Positions 10,002 to 18,836 of a DNA stretch of 64,000 nt are shown piece by piece. Source of the DNA: Planctomycetota bacterium (GTDB lineage: Bacteria > Planctomycetota > Planctomycetia > Pirellulales > Lacipirellulaceae); assembly GCA_029781135.1 (NCBI GenBank), contig JAKOXH010000034.1:21484-85483 (forward strand). The letters are read 5' to 3'. Positions within the stretch are counted from its first letter, which is position 1. Each line of letters opens with the position of its first letter. The notes under the pieces are model-generated. The model worked only from the letters and a program-made list of their open reading frames with translations, had not been told where the DNA came from and made no database searches. The position numbers were made by a program, and so were the translations under genes.

Positions 10002-10208
10002 TGGTGGCGCGATTCGTCATCCATGACTTCCAAGTTTCATGCTTCGCAAGTTCTCGCGGTTCATGCCGGCAAGGGATGCCGCCCGGCAAGATGGCGCTCT
10101 GACTTCGCCCCCAGCAACGATTATCGTTGGGACAACGGGGAAGAACGGATGTAGTAGAATGACACATGAAGAAACTTCGGAATTTAGCGTCGTATCCAGG
10201 ATCGCAGC

Positions 10209-11408
10209 ATGAAGGTGGTTTATCGTCGGATGCTGTTGGTTGGTTTCTATTTGGCATCGCTGGTGGCGGTCGCGATTGCGGCCGCGTTTGTCGGCAGGAA
10301 CTTCACCGGCATGGGCCCCACGCCCACGCGAACTGCGTTCGCTGGTCGCCTCCCCAACACGGCCGACGGCAACCGACGTCGCTTCCAATTCTTCTATGCC
10401 ACGAACCGTGATGTGGCGGACGCTGAGACCTTTGGTGCGCGCGGCAGCAAGTTGGGCACGGAAATTTCAGCCGGCACGTTCGATGTGCTCATCACCCCCG
10501 GGACGCCCATCAAGCCCTGGGTGTGGCTCGATACCGATTCCATCGAATGGGGTGGGCGCGAATCGCTGCCTCAAGCGGAAATGCAAACCCGCCTGCGGAC
10601 CGCGGTGCAGGCCTCTCCTAACAAGTCGCTGCTCGTGATCGTGTGGGGATTTCGAGATTGGTTTCAGTCGGCGGCGCTCAAGACGGCCTACACCGCCTAC
10701 GTGCTGGATATCAACACTCCCGTGATGCTGTTTGACTGGCCCGGCAACCAGGGAGAAGGGATGAGCGGCTATCGAGCTTCCGTGGAGGTAGCCACGAAGT
10801 CGGCGCCCGACCTTGGCCGCACGCTGGCACAGTTGAGCCGCGAAACGGGCGCCGAAAAAGTATGGCTCATGGGGAGTAGTCTTGGATGCCAGACTATCTG
10901 CGACGCCTTCGCCTGGCTGGAAACGCAACCGAAGTTGTTCGAGGGTTTACCGAAAATCGACCATGTCGTGCTCTCCGCACCCGACGTGTGTGCCGGGGCG
11001 TTCGACGACAAGTTCGCCGGGCGAATCAAAGCGCTTTCGCAGCACTTGACCGCGTATGTGAGCTCGAACGATCGGGCGCTCTTGATGAGCCACTGGCTAA
11101 ATGGCGGCCGCCGATTAGGCCGGCTCGCTGAGATTACAACGCCGCCGGAAGAGCGGTCGGAGGCCTACCAGTTCGAGGAAGCCGACGAATTACTCGATTT
11201 ACAGGCGAAAGGGCTCAAGGACTTGTGCATCGTGGATGCTACGCCCGTGAATCGCACTAGAAACCTGCACCATTTCTTTACGGACTCGCCAGAATTCTTT
11301 GACGACGTTTATCGCCAATTGCTGCAGCCCGAAAACTACGTGAGCCGGCGCTTGCATACCGTGCGGCCTGGAGACGACCGGCGGTATTGGATTCTATGGA
11401 ACGATTGA
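10209..11408 (+). CDS. Alpha/beta hydrolase, DUF900-like, membrane-anchored or secreted
   Basis: 399 residues. An N-terminal hydrophobic segment (MLLVGFYLASLVAVAIAAA) anchors or exports the protein. The block FQFFYATNRD is the usual entry of DUF900-type alpha/beta hydrolases. The nucleophile elbow GSSLG puts the catalytic serine at residue 224; SAPDVC and the later HHFF are candidates for the acid and the histidine. A WPG motif (FDWPGNQ) precedes the elbow, also typical. It is alone between the peptidase operon and a convergent basic-protein gene; a small hairpin with a T tract follows its stop. The substrate is not known. Confidence 0.72.
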   Translation: MKVVYRRMLLVGFYLASLVAVAIAAAFVGRNFTGMGPTPTRTAFAGRLPNTADGNRRRFQFFYATNRDVADAETFGARGSKLGTEISAGTFDVLITPGTPIKPWVWLDTDSIEWGGRESLPQAEMQTRLRTAVQASPNKSLLVIVWGFRDWFQSAALKTAYTAYVLDINTPVMLFDWPGNQGEGMSGYRASVEVATKSAPDLGRTLAQLSRETGAEKVWLMGSSLGCQTICDAFAWLETQPKLFEGLPKIDHVVLSAPDVCAGAFDDKFAGRIKALSQHLTAYVSSNDRALLMSHWLNGGRRLGRLAEITTPPEERSEAYQFEEADELLDLQAKGLKDLCIVDATPVNRTRNLHHFFTDSPEFFDDVYRQLLQPENYVSRRLHTVRPGDDRRYWILWND

Positions 11409-11422
11409 CGAACAACGCGTGC

Positions 11423-11491
11423 TTAGAGCATCTTGCTCTTTTTCGTGCCGACGATTTTCATTTTCGCAGCGGGTTTCTTGAGGAAACGCGG
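11423..11491 (-). pseudogene. Possible 3' remnant of a Lys-rich coding tail
   Basis: Directly downstream of the basic-protein gene, in another frame, the minus strand reads RFLKKPAAKMKIV then GTKKSKML and a TAA. This Lys/Ala composition resembles the end of a histone-like basic protein and might be an old C-terminus separated by a frameshift and stops. It has no start codon of its own. The reading could be chance. Confidence 0.2.
11425..11443 (+). terminator. Small hairpin with T run after the hydrolase gene
   Basis: AGAGCA, loop TCT, TGCTCT, then TTTT, starting 17 bases after the hydrolase stop. The 6-bp stem is only half GC, so termination would be modest. It lies between convergent genes and also overlaps a small minus-strand coding remnant. 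Confidence 0.4.
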
Positions 11492-11513
11492 CTACGCATT
11501 CTGGTAATTTGCT

Positions 11514-12275
11514 CTAGCGTGCATCGCGCTTGCCTTGCGCTCGTCGATTGCGGGCAGCAGCGTTCTGTTGTACGCGCATCAGCCCACTCGCTTGGAGCCG
11601 CGATTGCTTAGCAGCGGAACGAGCACGAAGCTGTTTTCCTTTGGTGGTGCGCAGGCCTTGCAGTTCGCGGGCCGACGTTAACGCCGCCAGGCCCGTGCCG
11701 ACCGGGGCACGTTTGCCACGCCCAGTCTTCCGTGTCTCAAGCGTTGGTTTCGACGGCCGCGTGGTGGCCAAGTCGGTTTCTGTAACCGCTTCCTCGGTGA
11801 TCGCAACCGCGGGAGGTTTTGGCTTAACGGGCACGTCGGTCCCTGTTGTCTTGCGCCCACCCAGCGCCAATCGTTCTTCCTCTAACTCAGCGCGGATGTT
11901 CGCGCGGCCCGCTCGATGTGTGGCGGAGCGAGCTCGCGCGGGCAGTCGCTTCGGCGCCGGGCGGCCTTTATCGCCGGTGGACTCCAGAAGCGCTAATTGG
12001 GCTTCGAAACGAGAAAGTACCTCGGCAAATAACTGGGCCTTATCGGCGGAACGAACACTCGAATCGACCTGTCGCGCGCGGCGAGCCGTTTGCGTGGCAC
12101 GCTGCTGCTTTTCGGCTTGGTCGCGCCATTTGTCGCGGAGTTTGCGCGCTCGGTCGGTTTTCTGCCGGATTTGCACCACCGAATACTTGCCAATTTCATT
12201 GCGCGTGCTGGCCTTCACCAGCGTCAGTTCGCCAGCCGTGCAGAGAGACTTCGCCTGAGCGAGTGTAAATGCCAT
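11514..12275 (-). CDS. Highly basic Arg/Ala/Lys-rich protein of unknown function
   Basis: 253 residues, ATG 12275 preceded by GGGAG. The first 110 residues look helical and possibly coiled-coil (KLRDKWRDQAEKQQRATQTA); the rest is rich in Arg, Lys, Ala, Pro and Thr (GRKTTG, TRKTGRGKRAP, NAAARNRRAQGKRD) and probably disordered. There is no signal peptide. Such composition fits a nucleic-acid-binding or histone-H1-like protein, but no family is recognised. It is the last gene of a leftward group with DUF3611 (36 bases upstream) and DUF502. An overlapping long open frame on the opposite strand is a compositional shadow. Composition-based function is inference only. Confidence 0.65.
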   Translation of the reverse strand: MAFTLAQAKSLCTAGELTLVKASTRNEIGKYSVVQIRQKTDRARKLRDKWRDQAEKQQRATQTARRARQVDSSVRSADKAQLFAEVLSRFEAQLALLESTGDKGRPAPKRLPARARSATHRAGRANIRAELEEERLALGGRKTTGTDVPVKPKPPAVAITEEAVTETDLATTRPSKPTLETRKTGRGKRAPVGTGLAALTSARELQGLRTTKGKQLRARSAAKQSRLQASGLMRVQQNAAARNRRAQGKRDAR

Positions 12276-12311
12276 GTCAAACTCCCGTTGGATAGGTCAA
12301 GGTAAAGGATC

Positions 12312-12905
12312 TCACGCCTGTTCCGAGGCAGCCGGCGGCTGTTCGAAAAGCCCGACCGACCGTGTCATCCGGAAGAGGAGCCAGAGCGTAATTCCGGCCA
12401 CGAACAGTTCGCCAATTAGGGTGCAAAGATCGGCCAGCAGCGAAACAACATCAATCGCGGAAACCCATGCGGTTCGGTTGTCGACTTCCGTGCGAATGAC
12501 GGGGACTCCCGCTTGCGGCGCATGCAAAAAGAGAATCAGGAGCCGCACCACTTCAATCAGTAATGTCAGAATCGAAACGGCAATACCGGCGGTGCTGGCA
12601 AACAGGCCCATCCACAGCGTGCGGGCAACCGCGGCCCAGGAGGGACAACGAGCGGGATCCGCGATCCGTTTTGCCAACCTGGTGTAGCCGTATAACCAAA
12701 GTGCCGTGAACGCCAAGATCGCTAGGCCGACCAAGGCAAGATAATCGGCGATATCGAAACCCAGCCGCGTGCCCGCCGCTGTTCCGAAGATGATATACAA
12801 CAGCATTGCCAGTGGCAGCAGTCCCAAGAACAATTGGAACCAGAATCCGATCCATCCCGCTCGAGAGAAGCTCTTGGCAAGCGATTGCAAAGTCGAAGCC
12901 GCCAT
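12312..12905 (-). CDS. DUF3611-like integral membrane protein
   Basis: 197 residues with four predicted membrane helices: around 18-40 (WFQLFLGLLPLAMLLYIIF), 52-72 (YLALVGLAILAFTALWLYGY), 95-125 and 160-180. The pattern, with TRLAKRI after helix two and a paired helix at the C-terminus, matches the DUF3611 family known mainly from cyanobacteria. No catalytic motif is seen. It lies 42 bases downstream of the DUF502 gene and 36 bases upstream of the basic-protein gene, so the three are probably one transcript. Function unknown. Confidence 0.65.
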   Translation of the reverse strand: MAASTLQSLAKSFSRAGWIGFWFQLFLGLLPLAMLLYIIFGTAAGTRLGFDIADYLALVGLAILAFTALWLYGYTRLAKRIADPARCPSWAAVARTLWMGLFASTAGIAVSILTLLIEVVRLLILFLHAPQAGVPVIRTEVDNRTAWVSAIDVVSLLADLCTLIGELFVAGITLWLLFRMTRSVGLFEQPPAASEQA

Positions 12906-12947
12906 TTCTATCGCCGTCCTTCCGAATCGAAGTGAGTGATTGCTGGT

Positions 12948-13655
12948 CTAAGACACGCTTCCCGGTACCGGCGGCGGCACGTCTGCCGTGTGGCCACCGG
13001 CTTGGCCCAATGCTCGCGGCGCAGTGACCCCCATCGACATGTAAACCCCCACCAATTCCTCAAAGCCGCAGGCAACCGGCTCAATCCAAGTTGTGCGAAC
13101 GCAAAGCAACGCCCCGCCAAACGGTACCGGAGCTGTGGGGATGATCACCATCAGGTATTCCTCATTTCCCAGGCGAACAGGTTCCGAAGTTGGCATGAGT
13201 GCGGGGATGGCAGCGCTGCGGTCACCCCCTAAGTAGCACATGACGGGCGTCATGCTTTGCCGCGAATCCTGCTTGCGATCGAACATGCTGGTCATCTGCT
13301 TGGAAGCGTCGTACACCGTCCCCAGAACGGGAATCCGGTGCAACGCCGAGTCCATTGTTTGGCGCCAGCCCCCGCCGGCGCCACTTTCAATCATGACCCC
13401 CAGGACGTACACCAAAATCAGAACGCCGATCAGCCCAATAATGTAGGCGGTCAGGTCGCAGGCCACAACCGACATCCCCGCGGAGGTCAGCACCTTGCCA
13501 CACAGGCTGGCGGGCCCAGCCAGGTCATGCAGCAGTCTTATCAGCCAAACGAGTACCGCCAAAGTCAGTGCGAGGGGCAGAATTCCGACAACGCCGGTTA
13601 GAAAAGTCTGCGTGAGTCGTTCGGGACTATAGCGACCGCCACCAAAACCTGGCAT
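12948..13655 (-). CDS. DUF502-family membrane protein
   Basis: 235 residues from ATG 13655, preceded by GGAGA; the open frame extends 68 codons further upstream but without coding character. Two membrane helices (FLTGVVGILPLALTLAVLVW and AYIIGLIGVLILVYVLGVM) flank a short loop. A soluble part follows with the DUF502 block IPVLGTVYDASKQ and a later beta-rich section (YLMVIIPTAPVPFGGALLCV). DUF502 proteins occur in many bacteria and in plant COV proteins; their role is not settled. The C-terminal segment after MGVTAPRAL is short and Pro-rich. Confidence 0.8.
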   Translation of the reverse strand: MPGFGGGRYSPERLTQTFLTGVVGILPLALTLAVLVWLIRLLHDLAGPASLCGKVLTSAGMSVVACDLTAYIIGLIGVLILVYVLGVMIESGAGGGWRQTMDSALHRIPVLGTVYDASKQMTSMFDRKQDSRQSMTPVMCYLGGDRSAAIPALMPTSEPVRLGNEEYLMVIIPTAPVPFGGALLCVRTTWIEPVACGFEELVGVYMSMGVTAPRALGQAGGHTADVPPPVPGSVS

Positions 13656-13789
13656 CGTAGCGTCTCCGCGAAAGATCGAGTGAAACGAGTAGTAGTATAC
13701 CAACCAATCGGTCTGCCGCGAAGTTGTCACTTCGCATCGCCGCGTCCACCGCAATACATCGTACGAGGGCTGGGAAATCGCGGCGCCTC

Positions 13790-15094
13790 TCAGCGATTCA
13801 TTCGACGTCGTAAGTAGGCCCCAGCGCGACCGAGTTGAAGCTGCCACGCGCCGAACCACTCCGTAAGCGCGCGATAGAGTGATGCGCCCATCAATGTGCC
13901 CAAGGCAATCGAGACGAGAATGAACACCGTCGACAAGATTCCATCAAAACCGGCAACGCGGTCGCTGAGGATCCGCTTGACGCTCAATAATCCCAGTGCA
14001 CCGGGAACGAGCAGCCAAAAGCTGGGCAGAAACGTCACCATCGCGGGTGGCCCATTGAAGCGAAGTTGGATCAAATAGCCAAGTGGCGTGGCCACGAGCA
14101 TCCCGAAGAACCCACCAATTTCAGTGCCAAAAACATGGGCCGCCCAGCCTTGCACGGCAAACGTGAGTAGCAGAACCAACAGTAACCAGGGCAGGGAATT
14201 TCGCGGCGCGGAAAAATGCAGGCACACTCCAAATGCGAATACCACGACACCCAACCAGGGCATCCAGGTCGTCCAAATCGTGGCCGTCGTTTCCACATCC
14301 ACATTCGCCAGATACTCCGGGCGATAGCCTACCAAGATCGTACCAGCGACAAGCCCAAATGCCAGCAGCACGAGTTGAACAGCGCCCGTGATGAGACGGC
14401 TGGAGCCGCTCACCATGTCGCCATACGCCAATTCAACCATGCCCAGTGTGAGCATAGCGCCGGGCAAAAACGTCACGAGCGGAGGAACAAGGGTCTGCAG
14501 CGGATCGAGCGGGATGCCATGCTTTACGGCCAGCAAAACAAGTGAGGCCACCAGTGCCGCCGCGACGACCGGCAACGGCACCGCGAGTAGCGGCCGCCCG
14601 CGATTGAAGGCTTTCAAAATGCCCACCAAGAGCCCGAGCAGTGCCGCCGCAACGAGGTTCAGCGGCGTTGACATCAGCACCAGGGCAAGGCCCAGCGACA
14701 GAATCGCATGGCCCAAAAGCGTGGCGACCATTCCAAACCGCGGGCTCATCCGCAGGATTCCGTTCAGGCGCGTTAGGCCATCCGCCGGTTCCACTTCACC
14801 TCGCTGTACGGCATCGCCTAGTTTGTAGACGTCGGCGACTTGGTCCAGCCGCAATGACTGCAAGGGCGCCTCCGCTATTGTGATGCGTTCCTCATTCCCA
14901 TCGTGCAGGCTGATGAAGATCGCCGTCGGGAAGGCAACGACGCGCGACTGGCGCATGCCATAGGCCGACGCAGTGCGGCGCAAAACCAACTCGACTTTGG
15001 CGGTCTGTTCGCCGCAAGCGAGATACGCCTGCCCAAGTCGAAACAAGAACTCGAGGAGCGCGTCCAAATCACGAGCTGGCAATTCCGCTTTCAT
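13790..15094 (-). CDS. ThrE-family threonine/serine exporter-like protein
   Basis: 434 residues. The N-terminal soluble part (residues 5-120: LDALLEFLFRLGQAYLACG, then TAIFISL) and the five-helix DUF1212 domain follow the ThrE layout, and a second five-helix DUF3815-type domain covers about 285-420. Both halves of the exporter are therefore fused in one chain, as in Corynebacterium ThrE. Family members export small amino acids driven by the proton gradient. The gene is 51 bases downstream of an AbgT transporter on the same strand, so a joint role in amino-acid or peptide efflux and uptake is plausible. A DUF502 gene follows after 134 bases. Substrate is inferred from the family. Confidence 0.82.
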   Translation of the reverse strand: MKAELPARDLDALLEFLFRLGQAYLACGEQTAKVELVLRRTASAYGMRQSRVVAFPTAIFISLHDGNEERITIAEAPLQSLRLDQVADVYKLGDAVQRGEVEPADGLTRLNGILRMSPRFGMVATLLGHAILSLGLALVLMSTPLNLVAAALLGLLVGILKAFNRGRPLLAVPLPVVAAALVASLVLLAVKHGIPLDPLQTLVPPLVTFLPGAMLTLGMVELAYGDMVSGSSRLITGAVQLVLLAFGLVAGTILVGYRPEYLANVDVETTATIWTTWMPWLGVVVFAFGVCLHFSAPRNSLPWLLLVLLLTFAVQGWAAHVFGTEIGGFFGMLVATPLGYLIQLRFNGPPAMVTFLPSFWLLVPGALGLLSVKRILSDRVAGFDGILSTVFILVSIALGTLMGASLYRALTEWFGAWQLQLGRAGAYLRRRMNR

Positions 15095-15145
15095 GACATC
15101 TCTTCCAAGTCCTCGCCGCCGGCATTAGGCCCGCTGAGGGGCGTA

Positions 15146-16684
15146 TCACCGCGGCCCGAAGGGGATCTCAAGCAGATACCAACCGAAAAATAAGATCGAC
15201 CAAGCCACAAACGTTGCGACCGCATAAGGCAGCATCATCGCCACTACCGTTCCTACACCGGCATCCTTTTGCCAGCGTTGGGCGAAACCAACCACCAGCG
15301 CGAAGTGCGGCAAGAGCGGGTTAATCACGTTGGGTGGGGAATCGCTCACCCGGTAAGCCGCCAAAACGACATCGGGCGAGGTTCCCAATTTCAAGAACAG
15401 CGGCACAAACACCGGTGCAAGAATGGCCCATTTGGGCAAGATATTGGGAACGGGGATACTCATCAGGAATCCGATCAAGAGAAACGCGCACAGTAAAGTC
15501 ACACTGCTTAGATGCGCGTCCTTCAGCAAATCGGCGAGCTTTACCGCCAATACGGTTCCCAAGTTACTGTAATTGAAATAAGCCACGAACTGGCTAATTA
15601 CGAAGAACAATAGCAAGAGCGGGCCCAAATCGGCGAGGGTCTTCGAAATGGCGTCGATCGCCTGGGAAGTGCTGGTGATCGTTCTTGCCCCGACGCCATA
15701 AGCCAATCCCGTCAGCAAGAAGGCCAACATGATCAGAAAGACCAGACTATCCATGAAAGGCGAGCGGCCAATGATCGCTCCCGATTCGGGGTTTCGCAGC
15801 GGCGCGCTTGCCGGCAGCGTCAGGTAGCAAATCGCGGCGGCAAAGGCGACCATAGTGATCAGTGCGTAGATGAGCCCGCGAGATTCTTCGTTGGACAAGC
15901 CTTCGCTATTGCTGGGCGGTGCGTCGCCCTCGTACTCGCCGAGTCGGGGTTCGACGATCCAGTTCGAGACGGCAGTGCAGACGATAATCAATACGACACT
16001 GGACGCAATGTTGAAGTACAAGTTCGCGGTAATGTCGATTGATTTTCCTGGGGCCACCAGATGAATGGCATCGTTGGTCATCTCCGCCAGAATGCCGTCG
16101 ATCGGTTTCACCAGAACATTCGCGCCGAACGCCGCGGCAACTCCGGAAAAAGCCGCGGCCAGTCCGGCCAACGGATTTCTCCCCAAGCTGTGGAAGGCCG
16201 CCGCACCCAGCGGGATCAGGACCAGGTAACCGGCGTCCGAGGCGATGCTCGACAGGACCCCCAGCGTAATCACGATTGCGGTAATCGTGCTCGGCGGTGC
16301 GACCATCACGATTTTGCGAATGATCGCTTGAATCAAACCGGCACGCTCGGCGAGGCCGATCCCGATCATCGCTACGAGGATAATGCCAACCGGACCGAAA
16401 TTGATGAAGTTCGGCACGACCGAAGTAAAGATGAAGCGGATTCCGTCGGCCGCGAGCAAACTCTTCACGGCCGTGGTCGTGGCTTCGGGCTGGTGTGTTT
16501 CCGCATTGATCACCTGATAGGTGACGGTTGTGCCCAACCACTGGAAAAGCTGCGAGATTGCCGCCACCAAGACGATCAGTGATGCAAACAGCACGGCTGG
16601 ATGCGGCACTCGATTTCCGGCCCGCTCCACGAAATCCAACAGTCGCTGCAGAAATGTCTGGGGCGGTTCACTCGACTGACGCAT
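15146..16684 (-). CDS. AbgT-family transporter, second copy
   Basis: 512 residues from ATG 16684 (AGGA upstream); in-frame starts at 16702 and 16762 would add a basic leader. It carries the same landmarks as the copy at 7182-8735: VERAGNRVPHP near the N-terminus, SSIASDAGYLVLIPL, NVLVKPIDGILAEMTND and SQFVAYFNYSNL. About ten helices are visible. The two proteins are clear paralogues but diverged, so this is not a recent duplication. It leads the leftward group AbgT-ThrE-DUF502-DUF3611-basic protein. Transport of a glutamate conjugate, a sulfonamide-like drug or a peptide is possible; direction cannot be judged from sequence. Confidence 0.88.
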   Translation of the reverse strand: MRQSSEPPQTFLQRLLDFVERAGNRVPHPAVLFASLIVLVAAISQLFQWLGTTVTYQVINAETHQPEATTTAVKSLLAADGIRFIFTSVVPNFINFGPVGIILVAMIGIGLAERAGLIQAIIRKIVMVAPPSTITAIVITLGVLSSIASDAGYLVLIPLGAAAFHSLGRNPLAGLAAAFSGVAAAFGANVLVKPIDGILAEMTNDAIHLVAPGKSIDITANLYFNIASSVVLIIVCTAVSNWIVEPRLGEYEGDAPPSNSEGLSNEESRGLIYALITMVAFAAAICYLTLPASAPLRNPESGAIIGRSPFMDSLVFLIMLAFLLTGLAYGVGARTITSTSQAIDAISKTLADLGPLLLLFFVISQFVAYFNYSNLGTVLAVKLADLLKDAHLSSVTLLCAFLLIGFLMSIPVPNILPKWAILAPVFVPLFLKLGTSPDVVLAAYRVSDSPPNVINPLLPHFALVVGFAQRWQKDAGVGTVVAMMLPYAVATFVAWSILFFGWYLLEIPFGPR

Positions 16685-16957
16685 CGGGACAGATCCTATC
16701 ATGGGACCGCGGGACCGTGGCAAACAAAGAGGGTTGAGCCATCGGTAACAGTAATGTAACACATCGCGCCGGCAGTGGCTCTCCCGACGCCAATAATAAG
16801 TGTGCTAATTTCCAATTCGAGATAACATCTTCCAAGGAATCTCCGTCAGTTGGTCCCCAGTTGAAATTCGCGGCCGGCTTGATTCTAATCAAATGATGCG
16901 AAAACACACCGGCCATGTTTTCGCCGGCGGTTCCCTTTCCAACCGAGCAGGCGGGAG

Positions 16958-17878
16958 ATGTTGATGTTTGGGGCTCACAAAGTATTGATTTGCGTGTGTG
17001 CCACGGTAACAAGCTTAGCCGCGGACGCTGTGGTGTATTCCCAACCAGCAGCAGCCGCTCGGAACGATGCCGACGCCGTGCGCGCCGCCTCGAAGGACTT
17101 CCAGAGGGCCGCTCGTCGCGGGGACGGCAACGCCTTACAGAAAATGTGGACGCCAGATGGCGAATACGTCGATCCGAATGGTCGCGTGGTGAAAGCCAGT
17201 GAGTTAATCAGTCGGCTGGCAACCGCGCCCCATGTTGACTCGGATCCAATTGCGGAATCGGCCTTGGAAACCAAGGTGCGATTCGTGACGCCCGACGTGG
17301 CGATCGAAAGCGGCAAACTGGATTGTCTGAACGCCCGCGACGGCGGATTGCTGGATCGGCGCTTCGCCGCACTGTGGGTTAAGCGTGACGGAAAATGGCT
17401 AATCGACAGCCTTTACGATTCCTTTGCCGACGAGCCGCCGTTCAACCAGCACCTGAAGCCACTCGAATTTCTGCTGGGGGAGTGGGTGGGCGCGAGCACC
17501 GATGCGGCGATCTTGGTGTCGTCGCGTTGGAGCGGCGACGGTAACTTCATCCTGCGAGAATTCGCCTTTGTGCGCGACGGAGGCGAAACGGTCCTCGGCA
17601 CGCAGCGCATTGGATGGGATCCGGTCGGCGGCCGAATTAAATCATGGACTTTCGATTCTCAAGGTGGAACCGGCGAAGAAATCTGGCGACGCGACGGCCA
17701 GCGCTGGCTTGTGGATACCATCGATGTATCGCCCGATGGCAAGCAGGGGAAGACATCGTCCGTTTATTTGCCCGGGGGCGATCAAAGCTACACCTGGGAA
17801 GTTGCGGGCGCCGAAGTCGCCGGCATCAAATTGAAACCGCTGCGTGTAGAATTTCACCGCGCGGCCGGCAATAGATGA
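16958..17878 (+). CDS. Secreted SgcJ/EcaC-type NTF2-like protein with extra C-terminal domain
   Basis: 306 residues; ATG 16958 follows GGGAG. A signal peptide (KVLICVCATVTSLAADA, cleavage near VVYSQPAAA) sends it to the periplasm. Residues 38-155 form an NTF2/SnoaL-like domain of the SgcJ/EcaC type: AVRAASKDFQRAARRGD, then WTPDGEYVD, then ALWVKRDGKWLIDSLYDS. Residues 160-300 add a beta-rich domain with PLEFLLGEWVG and IGWDPVGGRIKSWTFDSQGG, resembling DUF1579-like lipocalin-type barrels. This two-domain arrangement is known from planctomycete hypothetical proteins. No catalytic residues can be assigned. Confidence 0.7.
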   Translation: MLMFGAHKVLICVCATVTSLAADAVVYSQPAAAARNDADAVRAASKDFQRAARRGDGNALQKMWTPDGEYVDPNGRVVKASELISRLATAPHVDSDPIAESALETKVRFVTPDVAIESGKLDCLNARDGGLLDRRFAALWVKRDGKWLIDSLYDSFADEPPFNQHLKPLEFLLGEWVGASTDAAILVSSRWSGDGNFILREFAFVRDGGETVLGTQRIGWDPVGGRIKSWTFDSQGGTGEEIWRRDGQRWLVDTIDVSPDGKQGKTSSVYLPGGDQSYTWEVAGAEVAGIKLKPLRVEFHRAAGNR

Positions 17879-17946
17879 ATAAGTTGAATTGGCCAATTAT
17901 GGCCTTAGCGATAATCGCGTGGCAACTGCGGTTGGGAGATAATGTG

Positions 17947-18675
17947 ATGCGTTGTCGATTCACGGGTATATTGACTATTGTCGCCACGCTTCTCACGTGG
18001 GGGTATCAAGGTCCGCCAGCTCGAGGTCAAGATGGAAAGACCAGTGGCCGGACGGTAGCCGAGACAAGTTCGCAAGATACGGCCCGCCGGCAAATCCTGG
18101 AGAGCGACCGTTGGCACCGCGCCGAGCGACAGCTCAACGAATGGCTGTCGGTGCAAAAGCTTTATACGCCAGAGGAAGTCACCGGCATGCGGGCAGACCT
18201 CGCGGCCCGAGTTGCGAAGATGTCGCCGCAGGAATTGGAGCACTTTCTCCACGATCTGGAAGAAAGACTGGCCGTCTTGGCAAGCCCCGAGGCAGAAGAT
18301 GCCCGGCTGTGGCTGGGGCAATTCCTAGCAGTGGCCAGAAATCCCGAACAACAACTGGGGATCAGTCGGCCTGATATCCTCAATATGTCGGCGAGCCAGG
18401 TTCGCCAGAAACTGCAGCAGCTGCAACAAGTGAGGGATTCGCGGCTGCAGGCACAAGCAGCTTTCGATCGTACTCGCGAATTCCAAGGGCAAGCAGCGCG
18501 CGACGCGCAAGCAGCCAGACAGACGGCGCCGGTGGCCAATCGTTCCAACTGGCCGGCAAATACACCGCGGCCACGCAATCAAAACACACAGCGCCGCGAT
18601 CCACTGCCGCCGCCGTTTCGTCCGCCCGTGTATACCGTCAGTCCGTGGGGCACGCCGATCATTTGGCATCCGTAA
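17947..18675 (+). CDS. Secreted helical protein of unknown function
   Basis: 242 residues from ATG 17947, chosen for a GGGAGAT site at ideal spacing and because the chain then starts with a signal peptide (GILTIVATLLTWGYQG); a longer form begins at 17875. Residues 35-185 are strongly helical and likely coiled-coil (RQKLQQLQQVRDSRLQAQAA), followed by a Gln/Ala/Arg-rich stretch and a Pro-rich tail (PLPPPFRPPVYTVSPWG). It lies 68 bases after the NTF2-like gene and may share its transcript. No family is recognised. Confidence 0.6.
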   Translation: MRCRFTGILTIVATLLTWGYQGPPARGQDGKTSGRTVAETSSQDTARRQILESDRWHRAERQLNEWLSVQKLYTPEEVTGMRADLAARVAKMSPQELEHFLHDLEERLAVLASPEAEDARLWLGQFLAVARNPEQQLGISRPDILNMSASQVRQKLQQLQQVRDSRLQAQAAFDRTREFQGQAARDAQAARQTAPVANRSNWPANTPRPRNQNTQRRDPLPPPFRPPVYTVSPWGTPIIWHP

Positions 18676-18799
18676 GGCCGCCGATAGCAGCACTGGCTTC
18701 TGCCTAGGTTTCACGACCCGACGCATCCGCACGCTTCGGAAATTTCCGCTGGCGTTAGGAAAGAGCCATGCGACTCGGGGAGCGACGAACCATGGCCAA

Positions 18800-18836
18800 C
18801 TCCGGCGATCGAAGCTTCATTCGATTCTCGCCGGAG
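18800..18836. terminator. Strong hairpin at the convergent gene junction
   Basis: CTCCGGCGA pairs with TCGCCGGAG (9 bp) around an inner TCGAA/TTCGA stem, loop GCTTCA, with a 3-base bulge. It spans the stop codon of the RND permease, between two convergent genes. No T tract follows on either strand, so it is a possible bidirectional terminator or mRNA-end stabiliser rather than a standard intrinsic terminator. Confidence 0.5.

Noticed and set aside
10064..10088. TGCCGG/CCGGCA hairpin after the M20 peptidase
   Set aside because: Only 6 bp with a 13-base loop and no T tract; too weak to call a terminator.
11530..12258. 242-codon open frame on the plus strand opposite the basic protein
   Set aside because: It mirrors the Arg/Ala-rich codons of the minus-strand gene, has no family match, and the minus-strand gene has the better ribosome-binding site and operon context.
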